Assembly: GCF_001641615.1 (NCBI RefSeq)
Contig: NZ_LRRU01000018.1
Coordinates: 310,001-374,000 of the forward strand
DNA length: 64,000 nt
Reading direction: 5' to 3'
DNA from: Pseudoalteromonas gelatinilytica
Lineage (GTDB): Bacteria > Pseudomonadota > Gammaproteobacteria > Enterobacterales > Alteromonadaceae
In this document: one piece after another, positions 1 to 9,309 of the stretch
How the letters are laid out: each line of letters begins with the position of its first letter
Numbering within the stretch: position 1 is the stretch's first letter
Made by a program: the position numbers and the translations under genes
Notes under the pieces: model-generated
Told to the model about the DNA's origin: nothing
The model's input: only the letters and a program-made list of their open reading frames with translations
The model's database searches: none

Positions 1-2
1 CA

Positions 3-1448
3 AACGAAGACGAAAAGCTGGCTGTTGCACCACATGCAACGGCGCAAAAAGTGGTTGTTGATTACTCATCACCTAACCTTGCTAAAGAAATGCACGTAGG
101 TCACTTACGTTCAACCATCATTGGTGATGCGGTTGTTCGTGCCCTTGAGTTCCGTGGTGATGAAGTTGTTCGTCAAAACCACATGGGTGACTGGGGTACT
201 CAGTTTGGTATGTTAATCGCGCACTTAGAAGATCAAATCAATCAAGGTGTTGATTTAGACAAAGTGGCGCTTGCTGACCTTGAAACCTTCTACCGTGATG
301 CGAAAAAACGCTTTGATGATGAAGAAGGGTTTGCTGATAAAGCGCGTGATTACGTTGTTAAATTACAAGGTGGCGATGCACACTGTGAAAAACTGTGGAA
401 GTTATTCATCGCGACTTCTGTAAAGCACTCTGAAGAAGTTTACAAGCGTCTAAACGTAACACTTACAGCAGATGACATCATGGCTGAAAGTGCATACAAC
501 AGTGAACTTGCAAACATCATCGCACTATTAAAAGACAAAAACATTGCTGTTGAATCTGATGGCGCACAAGTGGTGTTTTTAGATGAGCTTGCTAACAAAG
601 ACGGCGAGCCTTCAGTGTTTATCGTACAGAAATCAGGTGGTGGTTTCTTATACGCGACGACTGACTTAGCGGCCTGTGATTACCGTTCAAATAAACTAGG
701 TGCTGATCGTATCCTAATCTTTGTAGATGCACGTCAAAGCTTACACTTCAATCAAGTTGAGCTAACAGCACGTAAAGCAGGTTTATTACGTGATGAAACA
801 AGTTATGAATTCTGCCCATTCGGCACCATGATGGGTGAAGACGGTAAGCCATTCAAAACTCGTACTGGCGGTACGGTTAAACTTGCTGATTTACTTGAAG
901 AATCAATCACTCGTGCAGCAGCTAAACTTGCTGAGCGTGAGTCAGATTTAAGCGACGAAGAGCGTAGCGAAATTGCCCGTAAAGTAGGTATTGGCGCAGT
1001 GAAATATGCGGATCTTTCTAAGCACCGTACTAGCGATTATATCTTCAACTGGGACACAATGCTGAGCTTTGAAGGTGCGACAGCGCCTTACTTACAATAT
1101 GCATACACGCGTGTTCGCAGTATTTTCCGTAAATCAGGTATCGATGCAGCGTCATTAACAGCTGACGTTGCAATCAACGAGCCACAAGAAAAAGCGCTGG
1201 CGCTTAAACTTCTTCAGCTAGAAGAAGTACTGGATCTAATGATCAGCGAAGCGACACCGCACGTATTATGTGGATACCTATACGAACTAGCAAGCCTATA
1301 CATGACGTTCTACGAAGCATGCCCAGTTCTAAAAGAAGGCGTAGAGCCAAGTGTTCGTGACAGCCGTTTAGTACTGTGTAATTTGGTTGCGAAGACATTG
1401 AAATCAGGATTGGACCTGCTAGGTATCGAAGTAATGGAGCAAATGTAA
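3..1448 (+). CDS. argS: Arginyl-tRNA synthetase, 5' end cut by window
   Basis: Class I aminoacyl-tRNA synthetase that charges tRNA-Arg with arginine in the cytoplasm. The reading frame is open from the first bases ([16 protein letters not shown] precedes [22 protein letters not shown]), so the true start lies left of the window. The HIGH-type signature appears as HVGH within [14 protein letters not shown], followed by the typical MGDWGTQFG. The C-terminal anticodon-binding helices end in [10 protein letters not shown], as is usual for ArgRS. About 480 of an expected 580 or so residues are present. It is followed by a long repeat-rich spacer, so it seems to be the last gene of its unit. Identification is firm. 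Confidence 0.97.
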   Translation, partial: NEDEKLAVAPHATAQKVVVDYSSPNLAKEMHVGHLRSTIIGDAVVRALEFRGDEVVRQNHMGDWGTQFGMLIAHLEDQINQGVDLDKVALADLETFYRDAKKRFDDEEGFADKARDYVVKLQGGDAHCEKLWKLFIATSVKHSEEVYKRLNVTLTADDIMAESAYNSELANIIALLKDKNIAVESDGAQVVFLDELANKDGEPSVFIVQKSGGGFLYATTDLAACDYRSNKLGADRILIFVDARQSLHFNQVELTARKAGLLRDETSYEFCPFGTMMGEDGKPFKTRTGGTVKLADLLEESITRAAAKLAERESDLSDEERSEIARKVGIGAVKYADLSKHRTSDYIFNWDTMLSFEGATAPYLQYAYTRVRSIFRKSGIDAASLTADVAINEPQEKALALKLLQLEEVLDLMISEATPHVLCGYLYELASLYMTFYEACPVLKEGVEPSVRDSRLVLCNLVAKTLKSGLDLLGIEVMEQM

Positions 1449-1481
1449 TCAGCTTCGTGTATTTCGCTTTAGCTGCGTTAA

Positions 1482-1542
1482 TGAGTTTATTTAGCCTAAG
1501 TCACATACAAAACACGTATGCTCCTTGGCATAAATAAACTCA
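1482..1542. repeat. 12-bp inverted repeat downstream of argS
   Basis: TGAGTTTATTTA at 1482-1493 is matched by its exact reverse complement at 1531-1542. GCC/GGC pairs continue the stem after a one-base bulge, leaving a loop of about 30 bases. No T-run follows, so it is not a standard intrinsic terminator. It could be a transcript-end stabilising hairpin or a miniature palindromic element. Confidence 0.5.
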
Positions 1543-1583
1543 CTGCCTTGCTAGCACTCCTACACTTGCAGATGATGCGCTTT

Positions 1584-1738
1584 GTAGGTTGGGTAGAGCG
1601 CAGCGAAACCGAGTATAAATCGCAGGCCCTAGACTCTAGGCGCTAGGGGAGTAGCTTGTAGAACCTAGAACCTAGAACCTAGAACCTAGAACCTAGAACC
1701 TAGCTTCGTAGGTTGGGTAGAGCGCAGCGAAACCCAAC
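1584..1738 (+). repeat. Two copies of the GTAGGTTGGGTAGAGCG palindromic repeat
   Basis: Copies begin at 1584 and 1708 and read GTAGGTTGGGTAGAGCGCAG then CGAAACC. The second continues to AACCCAACA and so can fold with GTTGGGT paired to ACCCAAC. Two inverted copies occur far away at 54579-54610 and 54673-54704. This is a dispersed intergenic repeat rather than a gene. Confidence 0.75.
1659..1703 (+). repeat. Heptanucleotide tandem array, unit TAGAACC
   Basis: About 6.4 perfect head-to-tail copies of the 7-bp unit TAGAACC, between the two palindromic repeats. It is one of several 7-bp-period arrays in intergenic DNA of this window. Confidence 0.9.
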
Positions 1739-1770
1739 AAATTGACAGTTCAACAACCTTGATTAATCTT

Positions 1771-1892
1771 TAGCTGATAGCTGATAGCTGATAGCTGATA
1801 GCTGATAGCTGATAGCTGATAGCTGATAGCTGATAGCTGATAGCTGATAGCTGATAGCTGATAGCTGATAGCTGATAGCTGATAGCTGATAG
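1771..1892 (+). repeat. Heptanucleotide tandem array, unit TAGCTGA (about 17 copies)
   Basis: A perfect array of about 17.4 copies of the 7-bp unit TAGCTGA ends only about 20 bases before the pdxH start codon, immediately before the likely Shine-Dalgarno sequence GAGGGA. Slippage in copy number would change the spacing between pdxH and any promoter upstream of the array. The opposite strand reads as a spurious open frame because 21 bp encode a 7-residue repeat. Confidence 0.95.
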
Positions 1893-1911
1893 TAGCGATA
1901 GAGGGAATTTT

Positions 1912-2550
1912 ATGAAACTTGAAGATATTCGCCGTGAATATTTACAGGATGGTTTATCTGAAGACATGCTTGATGCATCTCCAATCAAGCAGTTTGAAAA
2001 ATGGCTTGAACAAGCTGTTGCCACTAATTTGCCTGATCCTACGGCGATGGTCGTTGCAACGGTTGATGAACATGGTCAGCCTTCGCAGCGTATCGTGCTG
2101 TTAAAGCATCTTGATGAAAATGGTTTTGTGTTTTTTACCAATACTGGCTCGCGCAAGGCGCAGGAGCTCAAAGGTAATAACAAAATCTCTCTGCACTTTC
2201 CATGGCACCATATGGAGCGACAAGTCATTGTTTATGGTGAAGCTAAACCTTTACCAACAACGGCTGTGGCTAAGTACTTTTTATCGCGTCCTAAAGAAAG
2301 CCAGTTAGCAGCATGGGCATCTCAGCAGAGTCGTCCTGTGTCATCACGTAAGGTATTAATGGAAACATTTGCGAAAATGAAGCAAAAGTTTTCTGAGGGT
2401 GAAATTCCATTGCCTGATTTTTGGGGAGGCTACTGTGTTGAGCCTACTAAAATCGAATTTTGGCAAGGCGGTGCACACCGCTTACACGACCGCTTTATGT
2501 ATCAACGCCAAGCCGATGGCAGTTGGCAGTTTGGTCGCTTAAATCCGTAA
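1912..2550 (+). CDS. pdxH: Pyridoxamine/pyridoxine 5'-phosphate oxidase
   Basis: FMN-dependent oxidase that converts PNP or PMP to pyridoxal 5'-phosphate, the last step of vitamin B6 synthesis and salvage. The 212 residues match the usual length (about 218). The FMN-binding segment [20 protein letters not shown] sits near residues 58-77. The C-terminal family signature is visible as [10 protein letters not shown] and the protein ends RLNP. The ATG at 1912 follows GAGGGAATTTT, a good ribosome-binding site directly after the heptamer array. The next gene starts at the base after its stop codon, so the two are almost certainly co-transcribed. Confidence 0.96.
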   Translation: MKLEDIRREYLQDGLSEDMLDASPIKQFEKWLEQAVATNLPDPTAMVVATVDEHGQPSQRIVLLKHLDENGFVFFTNTGSRKAQELKGNNKISLHFPWHHMERQVIVYGEAKPLPTTAVAKYFLSRPKESQLAAWASQQSRPVSSRKVLMETFAKMKQKFSEGEIPLPDFWGGYCVEPTKIEFWQGGAHRLHDRFMYQRQADGSWQFGRLNP

Positions 2551-3324
2551 ATGCGTTTTATCGATTCCCACTGTCACCTTGATTTTAGCGAATTTGATGA
2601 AACTCGCACAGAGCTCATCACAGCATGCAAGCAAGAAGGGATCGAGCATTTTATTGTGCCGGGCGTGAGCTTGGCACAATCTACAAAACTATTATCGTTT
2701 GCTAAATCAGAGCCAAGTATTTCAATTGCTTTAGGCTTACATCCTTATTTTTTATCTGAACACCAAACTCATCATCTCGCTGAACTGGAGCAGTTAGCAA
2801 AAAACCATTCAGGGCAGTTTATTGCCATCGGCGAGTGCGGACTTGATCGCAGTATCGACAACCTCGATAAGCAAACACAGCTTTTTGAAGGGCAAATAGA
2901 GCTTGCCAATCAACTCGCTCTACCACTGATTGTGCATCACAGACAAAGCCATGATTTAATTGCTCGCTCATTTAAGCGCTGCAAGCCAAAGTTTGGTGGT
3001 GTAATTCATGCCTTCTCAGGCTCAGAACAACAAGCTCAGAGTTATATTAAACAAGGGTTTAAACTTGGTGTCGGTGGTGTAATAAGTTACCCGCGCGCTG
3101 CTAAAACTCGTAAAGTCATAAACGCAATTCAGCCACAGCATTTAGTGCTTGAAACCGACTCGCCATCAATGCCGTTAGCTGGCTTTCAAGGCCAAGTTAA
3201 TACGCCGCTAAAGGTGCGTGATGTATTCACTTATTTATGTGAGCTTAAAGGCGCGACAGGGGATGCAAAGCAGCAATTGGCTGCTGAACTTTATGATTCT
3301 TGCTCAGCGCTTTTTTTGATGTAA
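2551..3324 (+). CDS. TatD-family metal-dependent hydrolase (YjjV-like)
   Basis: Amidohydrolase-fold, metal-dependent nuclease of the TatD family; E. coli YjjV (259 residues) is the closest match in length. Metal ligands expected for the family are visible: H7 and H9 in DSHCHLD, E95 in GECGLD, H129/H130, H153 in VIHAFSG, and the Asp of ETDSP near residue 203. The ATG abuts the pdxH stop (TAAATG), implying translational coupling. The last 34 bp overlap the 3' end of the convergent ytjB gene. The natural substrate of YjjV-type members is not settled; DNase activity is known for the family. Confidence 0.9.
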   Translation: MRFIDSHCHLDFSEFDETRTELITACKQEGIEHFIVPGVSLAQSTKLLSFAKSEPSISIALGLHPYFLSEHQTHHLAELEQLAKNHSGQFIAIGECGLDRSIDNLDKQTQLFEGQIELANQLALPLIVHHRQSHDLIARSFKRCKPKFGGVIHAFSGSEQQAQSYIKQGFKLGVGGVISYPRAAKTRKVINAIQPQHLVLETDSPSMPLAGFQGQVNTPLKVRDVFTYLCELKGATGDAKQQLAAELYDSCSALFLM

Positions 3325-3917
3325 CGGTTGATTTGCCAGTGTTTTAAACCGCGCCCTAGCTGCCAAGTAAAAATACAGGTGATCACTAACATTAATAATA
3401 CTTGGCGACCTAAATCATGAAAACTACTGTGGCTGGTTGCAATAGAAGCCTGCGTTAAATAGGTAATTGACACAAAACCAATTGGTCTTTCATCATCACT
3501 TATCACTGGCTCTACAAATGGGGTTTTGAGTTTGCTAATACCCGGCGTTGAATCGGGTAATAAACCAAAGGTGTGGTGACTTTGCCAATTATCGCTGGCA
3601 GCAATTTGGATACCTTGTTGATCGTAAATCGTTGCCGCTAACACATACTCATCTTCAGCAATATGATTACATAACGCATTTAACTCGGGTTTGTTTTTTT
3701 CTTGCAGTGGGGTTTTTGCATTCAGTGCCATAAACTTGGTTAAGCTTATCGCTGTGCTGTCAGCGCTATCATAAAGTAACTGGTGGCTTTGAAAGCTACT
3801 ATTCATGGCAACCCAACTTAACAGCACAAAACAGGCCGCAGCTAAGCTTAAACGCACAACACGTTGGCGATAAGTGGCTGAAAAGGGAATTTTAAGTTGG
3901 TTATTTTTCATAGTCAC
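3291..3917 (-). CDS. ytjB: AhpA/YtjB (Smp) family membrane protein
   Basis: A 208-residue inner-membrane protein with a transmembrane segment near residues 23-41, a periplasmic domain of about 120 residues and a second membrane segment near 170-188. It is divergent from serB, exactly as smp/ytjB is in E. coli, and this synteny is the main support besides the two-TM layout. E. coli YtjB has no firmly known function. A second possible Met lies two codons in (MTMKNN). The 3' end overlaps the TatD gene, so the stop of each gene lies within the other. Confidence 0.85.
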   Translation of the reverse strand: MTMKNNQLKIPFSATYRQRVVRLSLAAACFVLLSWVAMNSSFQSHQLLYDSADSTAISLTKFMALNAKTPLQEKNKPELNALCNHIAEDEYVLAATIYDQQGIQIAASDNWQSHHTFGLLPDSTPGISKLKTPFVEPVISDDERPIGFVSITYLTQASIATSHSSFHDLGRQVLLMLVITCIFTWQLGRGLKHWQINRYIKKSAEQES

Positions 3918-4036
3918 CGTATACGTTACTGACAGCTTTTAAATTTGATGGTACAACATGATAACTTTAACAGCCCCTTGAGTGCGAGTAGCAAATGCAC
4001 GACCAAGGACAGACATAAGTCTAATGTGGAGCCACT

Positions 4037-5056
4037 ATGTCACAGCTTAGCTTAGCTGCTACACCTTCAGCAAATTTAGCAGAACAAATCAGCCTAAATT
4101 GCTGGTATAAAATTGAAAACAAACACCTTATTACAACAGACTTTACGCCAAAAGCAAATCAAGGCGTGTTCAGTGTTGCCTTTGGTAATGAGCTTAATGC
4201 TGAGCAATTGCTTGCGATTAGCGAATTTTTAGCAGCGCAAGGGGTTAGCAATTTATCGCTTTGTTGCTATCAGCCAATTGCCGATTTGCCAGCAGCGTGG
4301 AGCTTTCATAGCGATACAACAAGCGTACTAAGTCCGCTGGTATTAGTTGAGTTTGCTAAGCAACTGGGGATTCAACTGGTGCAATTAACGAATCCACCCA
4401 CGGTGAATGAACCAGGTTTATTACTAATGGATATGGACTCAACAGCCATTACTATTGAGTGTATCGACGAAATTGCCCGCCTTGCCGATGTGTATGACGA
4501 AGTTGCCGCTGTAACCGCGCAAGCTATGGCCGGGCAGCTCGACTTTGCACAAAGCTTAAAGCAGCGTGTCGCGAAGCTTGAGGGCATCGATGTAGATTTA
4601 ATTGACGGCTTAAAAGCGCGTTTACCGCTTATGCCGGGCGTGAGTGAATTATGCCAATACCTAAAAGCGCATAACTGGCATTTAGCAATCGCATCGGGTG
4701 GCTTTGTGCCTTTTGCAGAGCAAGTGCAGTCACTGCTTGATTTAGATGAAGTGCATGCGAATACTCTCGAATTTAAAGATAACCGTTTAACAGGCAAGGT
4801 GATAGGCACAATTGTTGATGCAGAAGAAAAAGCCCGTGTACTTAAACGAATCGAACAAAAGCTGACTTTAAATAACCGCCAAACTGTTGCCATGGGTGAT
4901 GGTGCTAATGATTTAAAAATGATGGCTGCGGCAGGGCTTGGTGTTGCTGTGCACGGTAAACCGAAAGTGGTTGAGCAAGCACAAACTGCAATTAATGAAG
5001 GTTCATTACTGCAAGTTGCTTACTTACTCACTCTCCCGTTAGATTACTCGCTTTAA
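4037..5056 (+). CDS. serB: Phosphoserine phosphatase
   Basis: HAD-superfamily phosphatase that hydrolyses O-phospho-L-serine to serine, the last step of serine synthesis. The nucleophile motif is MDMDST (D132, D134), followed by SGGF and MGDGANDLKM with the catalytic metal-binding Asp pair. An N-terminal ACT-like region of about 120 residues precedes the catalytic core. The length of 339 is typical of gammaproteobacterial SerB (322 in E. coli). The start follows TGTGGAG. The gene is divergent from ytjB and converges on the PilZ gene with an 18-bp overlap. Confidence 0.96.
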   Translation: MSQLSLAATPSANLAEQISLNCWYKIENKHLITTDFTPKANQGVFSVAFGNELNAEQLLAISEFLAAQGVSNLSLCCYQPIADLPAAWSFHSDTTSVLSPLVLVEFAKQLGIQLVQLTNPPTVNEPGLLLMDMDSTAITIECIDEIARLADVYDEVAAVTAQAMAGQLDFAQSLKQRVAKLEGIDVDLIDGLKARLPLMPGVSELCQYLKAHNWHLAIASGGFVPFAEQVQSLLDLDEVHANTLEFKDNRLTGKVIGTIVDAEEKARVLKRIEQKLTLNNRQTVAMGDGANDLKMMAAAGLGVAVHGKPKVVEQAQTAINEGSLLQVAYLLTLPLDYSL

Positions 5057-7519
5057 CCAAGTTGCTTTGCGTTTACTCATTTCCGTGATCAGCCTTTGGT
5101 CAATATCAAAATGGGTAAGCGCTTCTTCGGTTATATCAATCAAATCACCCACACCGGCTACTGCCCATAGCGCTTCTTCTAGGTCTTTTGCTTTGTGTAA
5201 TGCGTACTGACTAATATATTTCAGCTCATTCGCTAAGTAATCAATATCTGGGCGGCCAGTCCGTGACACATACAAGCGAAACACAAAGACTAAATCGTTT
5301 TTCAGCGCTTTTTTCACAAACAAAGTTTGTGGTTTGTAGTCATCTTCACTAATACAACGACTGGTAATTGCATCGCTGATCACAGCTTGGCGCGGATCAA
5401 AGCGAACAAACAGGGTAAATGGTAAGGGGGGATCTTGGCGACTGCGGTCTTTGATTAATGGGGTGATCACCTCAGAGATTTGATCCGTTGATAAGAATCC
5501 ATCAATGCTGGTTGTCTCATTTAATAACGCAAAGTTTTGCAGCAATACATGAAGAGGGCTAGGGTATAAGCCTTGGCCAATAGCGCCAGCTTTAAAGTGA
5601 GCTGCTTCTTTGTGTAAATAAAACGGAAATTGGCATACGCTTTTGGTCACCATATTTCTAAGTGCGGTCGATAATCCCGGAATTTTTGGGGTTTCTTCAC
5701 AAACACGTAATTTGTCTTTGTTGTTATCGATTAATACAGTAAAAAACTTAATTGCCATATGGGGTAAGTCACCAATACGATGCACTTTTAAGTTCACTGT
5801 TGTCAGTGATTTACTCACTGCCATCACTTCATAAGCCAAATTTGTTAAATCATGCTTTTTGGTAATTTTTTGCAAATCAGGCAAGTTTAACTTAATGATA
5901 TCGCCTTTTTTGAACTCAACCGGATGGTCACACTCTATTTGTAAGCCCATCACAGATAAGTCACGGGTGTGGCCCGTGATAAGCTCTTCACCTTGAGTAA
6001 TAGAGACTGCGGTTTTGTACAAGTAGCGTTTATGTGCCCGAAGGTTCACATATTCAAGCGCCACTGGCTCTAAATGAGGAGGCGTTTTATGTTTGCTGTG
6101 ACCAAATTGCTTAAGCTGATTTACTGCATCTTTATTGTAATCAAGTTGCTGGTACGTTTGTTGCTCAAACTTAGTGCCGATCGAGGTCAATATCAGTAGG
6201 TATTTAACATCTTTGATCAGCCCTTGCACCCGTGGTGTAGGGGGCTTATTAAGTTTTTCGATATTTTTACCAGCACTACTAGGTAGAGATAACGGAATGT
6301 ATGAATCTTCCGGGTGGCTTGGCATCAACTGAAGCTTAAAGCATTGCCAGCTGTCTTTTTGGCTACCAAATCCGAGGAATAAATCTCTCAGTTGTGGCTG
6401 ACTCTCAAGCTCAGTTCGAGTGGCTGAATAATAATAAATCTTGCCCGCTACGGTGTGAGTGAAGGTATACAGGTATTCTTCTTTTACGGCATCGGGTGAG
6501 CTGAGTAGATGACCTAAGCGCTGCTGATTGATAATGCTATATAAGCATGACAACTTACGTTCATCACAAAAATAGCGCTGAATAAAAATATTATTCTCAG
6601 TAGTGAGCGCAAGGCTAGGGTAAAGCTTATCGCCTTGTAAGCTTAAAAAAGTGTAAAACGAGGTAACACGTGGAATGTAGTATTGCTCGTAGCCTTTCGA
6701 TACAACTGCATCCAGGGTATTGTCTAAGTTCACTTTATAGCGACGTTTGTTGCCATGAATAAAGCTTTCTAAGAACTCATCAAACTTTTCATTATTTTCA
6801 ATAAAAGTGCGTTTTAAGCGTACATGATTGTACTCACGAGAGACTTTTTCTACCGCAACTACTTCATATTGAATACCGTTTTTTAAGCCCAGCTCAAAGT
6901 CTTGTTCTAGGCCGACTAAGCGCAGACCAATTAATTGGCCTTTTTTAACTTGATAGCGAGGCGCTAATTTTATTTTCGCACCACTTAGGGAAATATCCGA
7001 GGTAGATGCCGCAACTTTACTGTCTTTATCAAGCTCAACGGTGATTTTAATTGAATAGTTCATCCGCTCTTCGCGGCGACTTTCATAGGATGCAAACTTA
7101 ATAACCTTGGCAGATTGTTCTGGGGCTGTACTATCGTCCGTTAACGCTTGTTCTGCGGCTTTTTTTTGCATCACTCGGTGATTATTTTCGGTGTTCATTA
7201 CCGCTTCGTAAACGGCAAGTGTGTAACCACCGTGGCGTTTTATAGCATCTTCAAACACTTCAATGGCGGTATCGTCCATAAAGTGTTGCTTGCCATCATA
7301 TTCGTAGGGTTTGACTTGTCCGGTTACTTGACCACGTAAATCAATAAAGCGTGCCACTGGCTGAGATAAGCGCGACATTTCCATTTTGATCAGAAACTGC
7401 TCTGGCTTAGTTAAGCTAGCTGTCTTTGATTTAAACAGTTTGTCGAACTGGGGAGTGCCTAAATGTGCCTTTAGTTCTTCAACTAGGCTTTCATATTTAA
7501 GCAGTATGTCTTCAGCCAT
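5039..7519 (-). CDS. Large tandem PilZ-domain protein
   Basis: An 826-residue soluble protein with at least two PilZ-type modules. One begins near residue 145 (RREERMNYSIKITVEL, then STSDISLSGAKI) and one near 490 (RAHKRYLYKTAV, then TRDLSVMGLQIEC). PilZ domains bind cyclic di-GMP through an RxxxR plus D/NxSxxG pair. Both modules keep the [D]-x-S-x-x-G element, while the Arg motif appears as RREER and RAHKR. No signal peptide, membrane helix or catalytic domain is seen. It is probably a c-di-GMP-responsive effector (motility or surface behaviour); that role is inference. It sits between serB and radA, in the place where E. coli has serB-radA directly adjacent. Confidence 0.8.
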   Translation of the reverse strand: MAEDILLKYESLVEELKAHLGTPQFDKLFKSKTASLTKPEQFLIKMEMSRLSQPVARFIDLRGQVTGQVKPYEYDGKQHFMDDTAIEVFEDAIKRHGGYTLAVYEAVMNTENNHRVMQKKAAEQALTDDSTAPEQSAKVIKFASYESRREERMNYSIKITVELDKDSKVAASTSDISLSGAKIKLAPRYQVKKGQLIGLRLVGLEQDFELGLKNGIQYEVVAVEKVSREYNHVRLKRTFIENNEKFDEFLESFIHGNKRRYKVNLDNTLDAVVSKGYEQYYIPRVTSFYTFLSLQGDKLYPSLALTTENNIFIQRYFCDERKLSCLYSIINQQRLGHLLSSPDAVKEEYLYTFTHTVAGKIYYYSATRTELESQPQLRDLFLGFGSQKDSWQCFKLQLMPSHPEDSYIPLSLPSSAGKNIEKLNKPPTPRVQGLIKDVKYLLILTSIGTKFEQQTYQQLDYNKDAVNQLKQFGHSKHKTPPHLEPVALEYVNLRAHKRYLYKTAVSITQGEELITGHTRDLSVMGLQIECDHPVEFKKGDIIKLNLPDLQKITKKHDLTNLAYEVMAVSKSLTTVNLKVHRIGDLPHMAIKFFTVLIDNNKDKLRVCEETPKIPGLSTALRNMVTKSVCQFPFYLHKEAAHFKAGAIGQGLYPSPLHVLLQNFALLNETTSIDGFLSTDQISEVITPLIKDRSRQDPPLPFTLFVRFDPRQAVISDAITSRCISEDDYKPQTLFVKKALKNDLVFVFRLYVSRTGRPDIDYLANELKYISQYALHKAKDLEEALWAVAGVGDLIDITEEALTHFDIDQRLITEMSKRKATWLKRVI

Positions 7520-7873
7520 TTATAAAACCATCACCGTCTATCTAAAAAAGTAGGTATACTAACGGGCTATTTAAAGCCAAAGCAGTGTAACTACTTTTTT
7601 ATTTTATTCGTTATTGTTATATGTATTCGCCAATTAAATGGCAAGCACTGTAAAGTTTTATTTGTAAGCAAAAACTGTGCCCTTAACTATTTCTTAATTA
7701 AGCACTTAGCTAAATTAAGCGTTTTTCAGGGGGTCAAGTTACAACATATTATCTTTTGTGATTATAAAAATGACTCTCACTTAATCGTCTGAGTCATAAG
7801 TTTTACTTTAGCTATTATATGCTTGAAAATACAGAAATAGTCACAAATCAGCTACAAAAATAGGTAAGGCCGA
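7520..7873. other. Divergent spacer between PilZ gene and radA
   Basis: A 354-bp A+T-rich spacer that should hold both promoters. A perfect 7-bp inverted repeat, ATGACTC at 7770-7776 and GAGTCAT at 7791-7797 with a 14-base loop, lies about 75 bp before radA and could be a regulator site or small hairpin. I cannot assign a promoter with confidence and see no gene. Confidence 0.5.
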
Positions 7874-9259
7874 ATGGCAAAATCAGCAAAAATCGAATTT
7901 GTCTGCACTGAGTGCGGCATGAACTATCAGCGTTGGCAAGGACAGTGTAAATGCGGAGCATGGAATACGCTGGCAGAATTTAAGCCTTCAGCAGGGCAAT
8001 CAAAACAAGCGGCAAGCCGTGCGGTAGTGGCAGGTTATGCCGGTATCGCAGGCGGTGGCTCAAAGAAAATAAATGAAGTGGCAACCACTGAGGCCGAAAA
8101 ACGCCTTACCGAAATCGGCGAGCTAGACAGAGTATTGAGCGGTGGTGTAACGACAGGTTCAGTTAACATTATCTCTGGCGACCCTGGCGCTGGTAAAACT
8201 ACCTTGCTCTCAGATTTAGTTGCACGTATGTCAAAACTGATGCCGTCTTTATACTGTACAGCTGAAGAGTCTCTATCGCAGTTCAAAAACCGTGTGAATC
8301 GCCTACGTTTAGATTACAACGAAGACGAGCTTTACTTACTGTCTGAAACCAGCGTTGAAGCCATCATTGAAGAACTTGATAAAAACAAAATCAAGTTCGC
8401 GGTGATTGACTCAATTCAGGCTGTGGTAACAGAAACGGCAAATGGTAGCCCAGGCTCGCCATCGCAGGTTAAAAGTGCAGCGCAAGCTTTAACACAATAT
8501 TGTAAGCAAAATGATGTAACTATGTTCATCATTGCCCATGTAAACAAAAATAACGAAATTGCAGGGCCGCAAACACTCGTGCATATCGTTGATGCTTTAT
8601 TGCATATCGATACCAACGATGGGCAAATCAGAACTTTACGTGCTAATAAAAACCGTTTTGGCGATATCGACACCGTGGGTATTTTCAGAATGTGTGAGCG
8701 CGGAATGCTGAGCGTTGATAACCCAAGTGAAATCTTTTTGTCAGGCTCGAGTACTGAATCTCCGGGCTCTGCAATCACCTGTATCCGTAAAGGTAACCGT
8801 AATTTACTACTCGAAATCCAATGTTTAACCACAGAAACCGAAGCTGAATTCCCGCAGCGAGTATGTGTTGGTTTAAACATGAACCGCATCAAGATGCTGA
8901 CGGGCATTTTGCGTAAGCACACAAAAACAAAAATCTTTCACGACACTTTTTTCAACATTGTCGGTGGCTTAAAAATCGATGAGTCAGAAACCTGTATCGA
9001 TTTAGCATTAGTAACAGCGTTATTAAGCAGCTTGAACGAATTTGTTGTACCCCGCACCACCTGTATTATGGGCGAGCTAAGTTTAAATGGTGATGTAAGA
9101 CCAATCGACAGTGGCGTACCTCGAGTCAAAGAAGCTGCTCAGCATGGTTTTACCGAGATTTTTATCCCGCATCGCAATTACCATAAATCAATGGAAGGCC
9201 TTGGGGCGAAGATCACGCCGGTGAAAACGGTGCATGAACTATTGTCGTTAATAAACTAA
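7874..9259 (+). CDS. radA: DNA repair protein RadA
   Basis: RecA-like ATPase that helps process recombination intermediates and extends RecA-mediated strand exchange. The N-terminal zinc finger has C11, C14, C25 and C27. Walker A (GDPGAGKTT) lies near residues 101-109, the RadA-specific KNRFG near 259, and a Lon-protease-like C-terminal domain follows. The 461 residues fit the family (460 in E. coli). TAAGG precedes the ATG. It keeps the serB-radA neighbourhood apart from the inserted PilZ gene. Confidence 0.97.
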   Translation: MAKSAKIEFVCTECGMNYQRWQGQCKCGAWNTLAEFKPSAGQSKQAASRAVVAGYAGIAGGGSKKINEVATTEAEKRLTEIGELDRVLSGGVTTGSVNIISGDPGAGKTTLLSDLVARMSKLMPSLYCTAEESLSQFKNRVNRLRLDYNEDELYLLSETSVEAIIEELDKNKIKFAVIDSIQAVVTETANGSPGSPSQVKSAAQALTQYCKQNDVTMFIIAHVNKNNEIAGPQTLVHIVDALLHIDTNDGQIRTLRANKNRFGDIDTVGIFRMCERGMLSVDNPSEIFLSGSSTESPGSAITCIRKGNRNLLLEIQCLTTETEAEFPQRVCVGLNMNRIKMLTGILRKHTKTKIFHDTFFNIVGGLKIDESETCIDLALVTALLSSLNEFVVPRTTCIMGELSLNGDVRPIDSGVPRVKEAAQHGFTEIFIPHRNYHKSMEGLGAKITPVKTVHELLSLIN

Positions 9260-9309
9260 ATACAATTTGATACACTGATAAAAAAATTACACCAATTAAA
9301 GGAAATAAA

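Larger units (their letters stand above)
1449..1911. other. Repeat-filled argS-pdxH spacer without a gene
   Basis: This 463-bp spacer is made almost entirely of repeats: a long inverted repeat, two palindromic elements and two heptamer arrays. I see no plausible protein gene in it. Confidence 0.8.

Noticed and set aside
1659..1892. CRISPR-like array
   Set aside because: The repeats are contiguous 7-mers without spacers, so this is a simple tandem array.
1770..2024. Minus-strand 84-codon frame encoding repeated SAISYQL
   Set aside because: It is the translation of the 7-bp TAGCTGA array (21 bp give 7 residues) running into the antisense of pdxH; an artefact of the repeat.
8416..8922. 168-codon frame antisense to radA
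   Set aside because: It is a shadow of the conserved RadA coding sequence and has no similarity or start signal.
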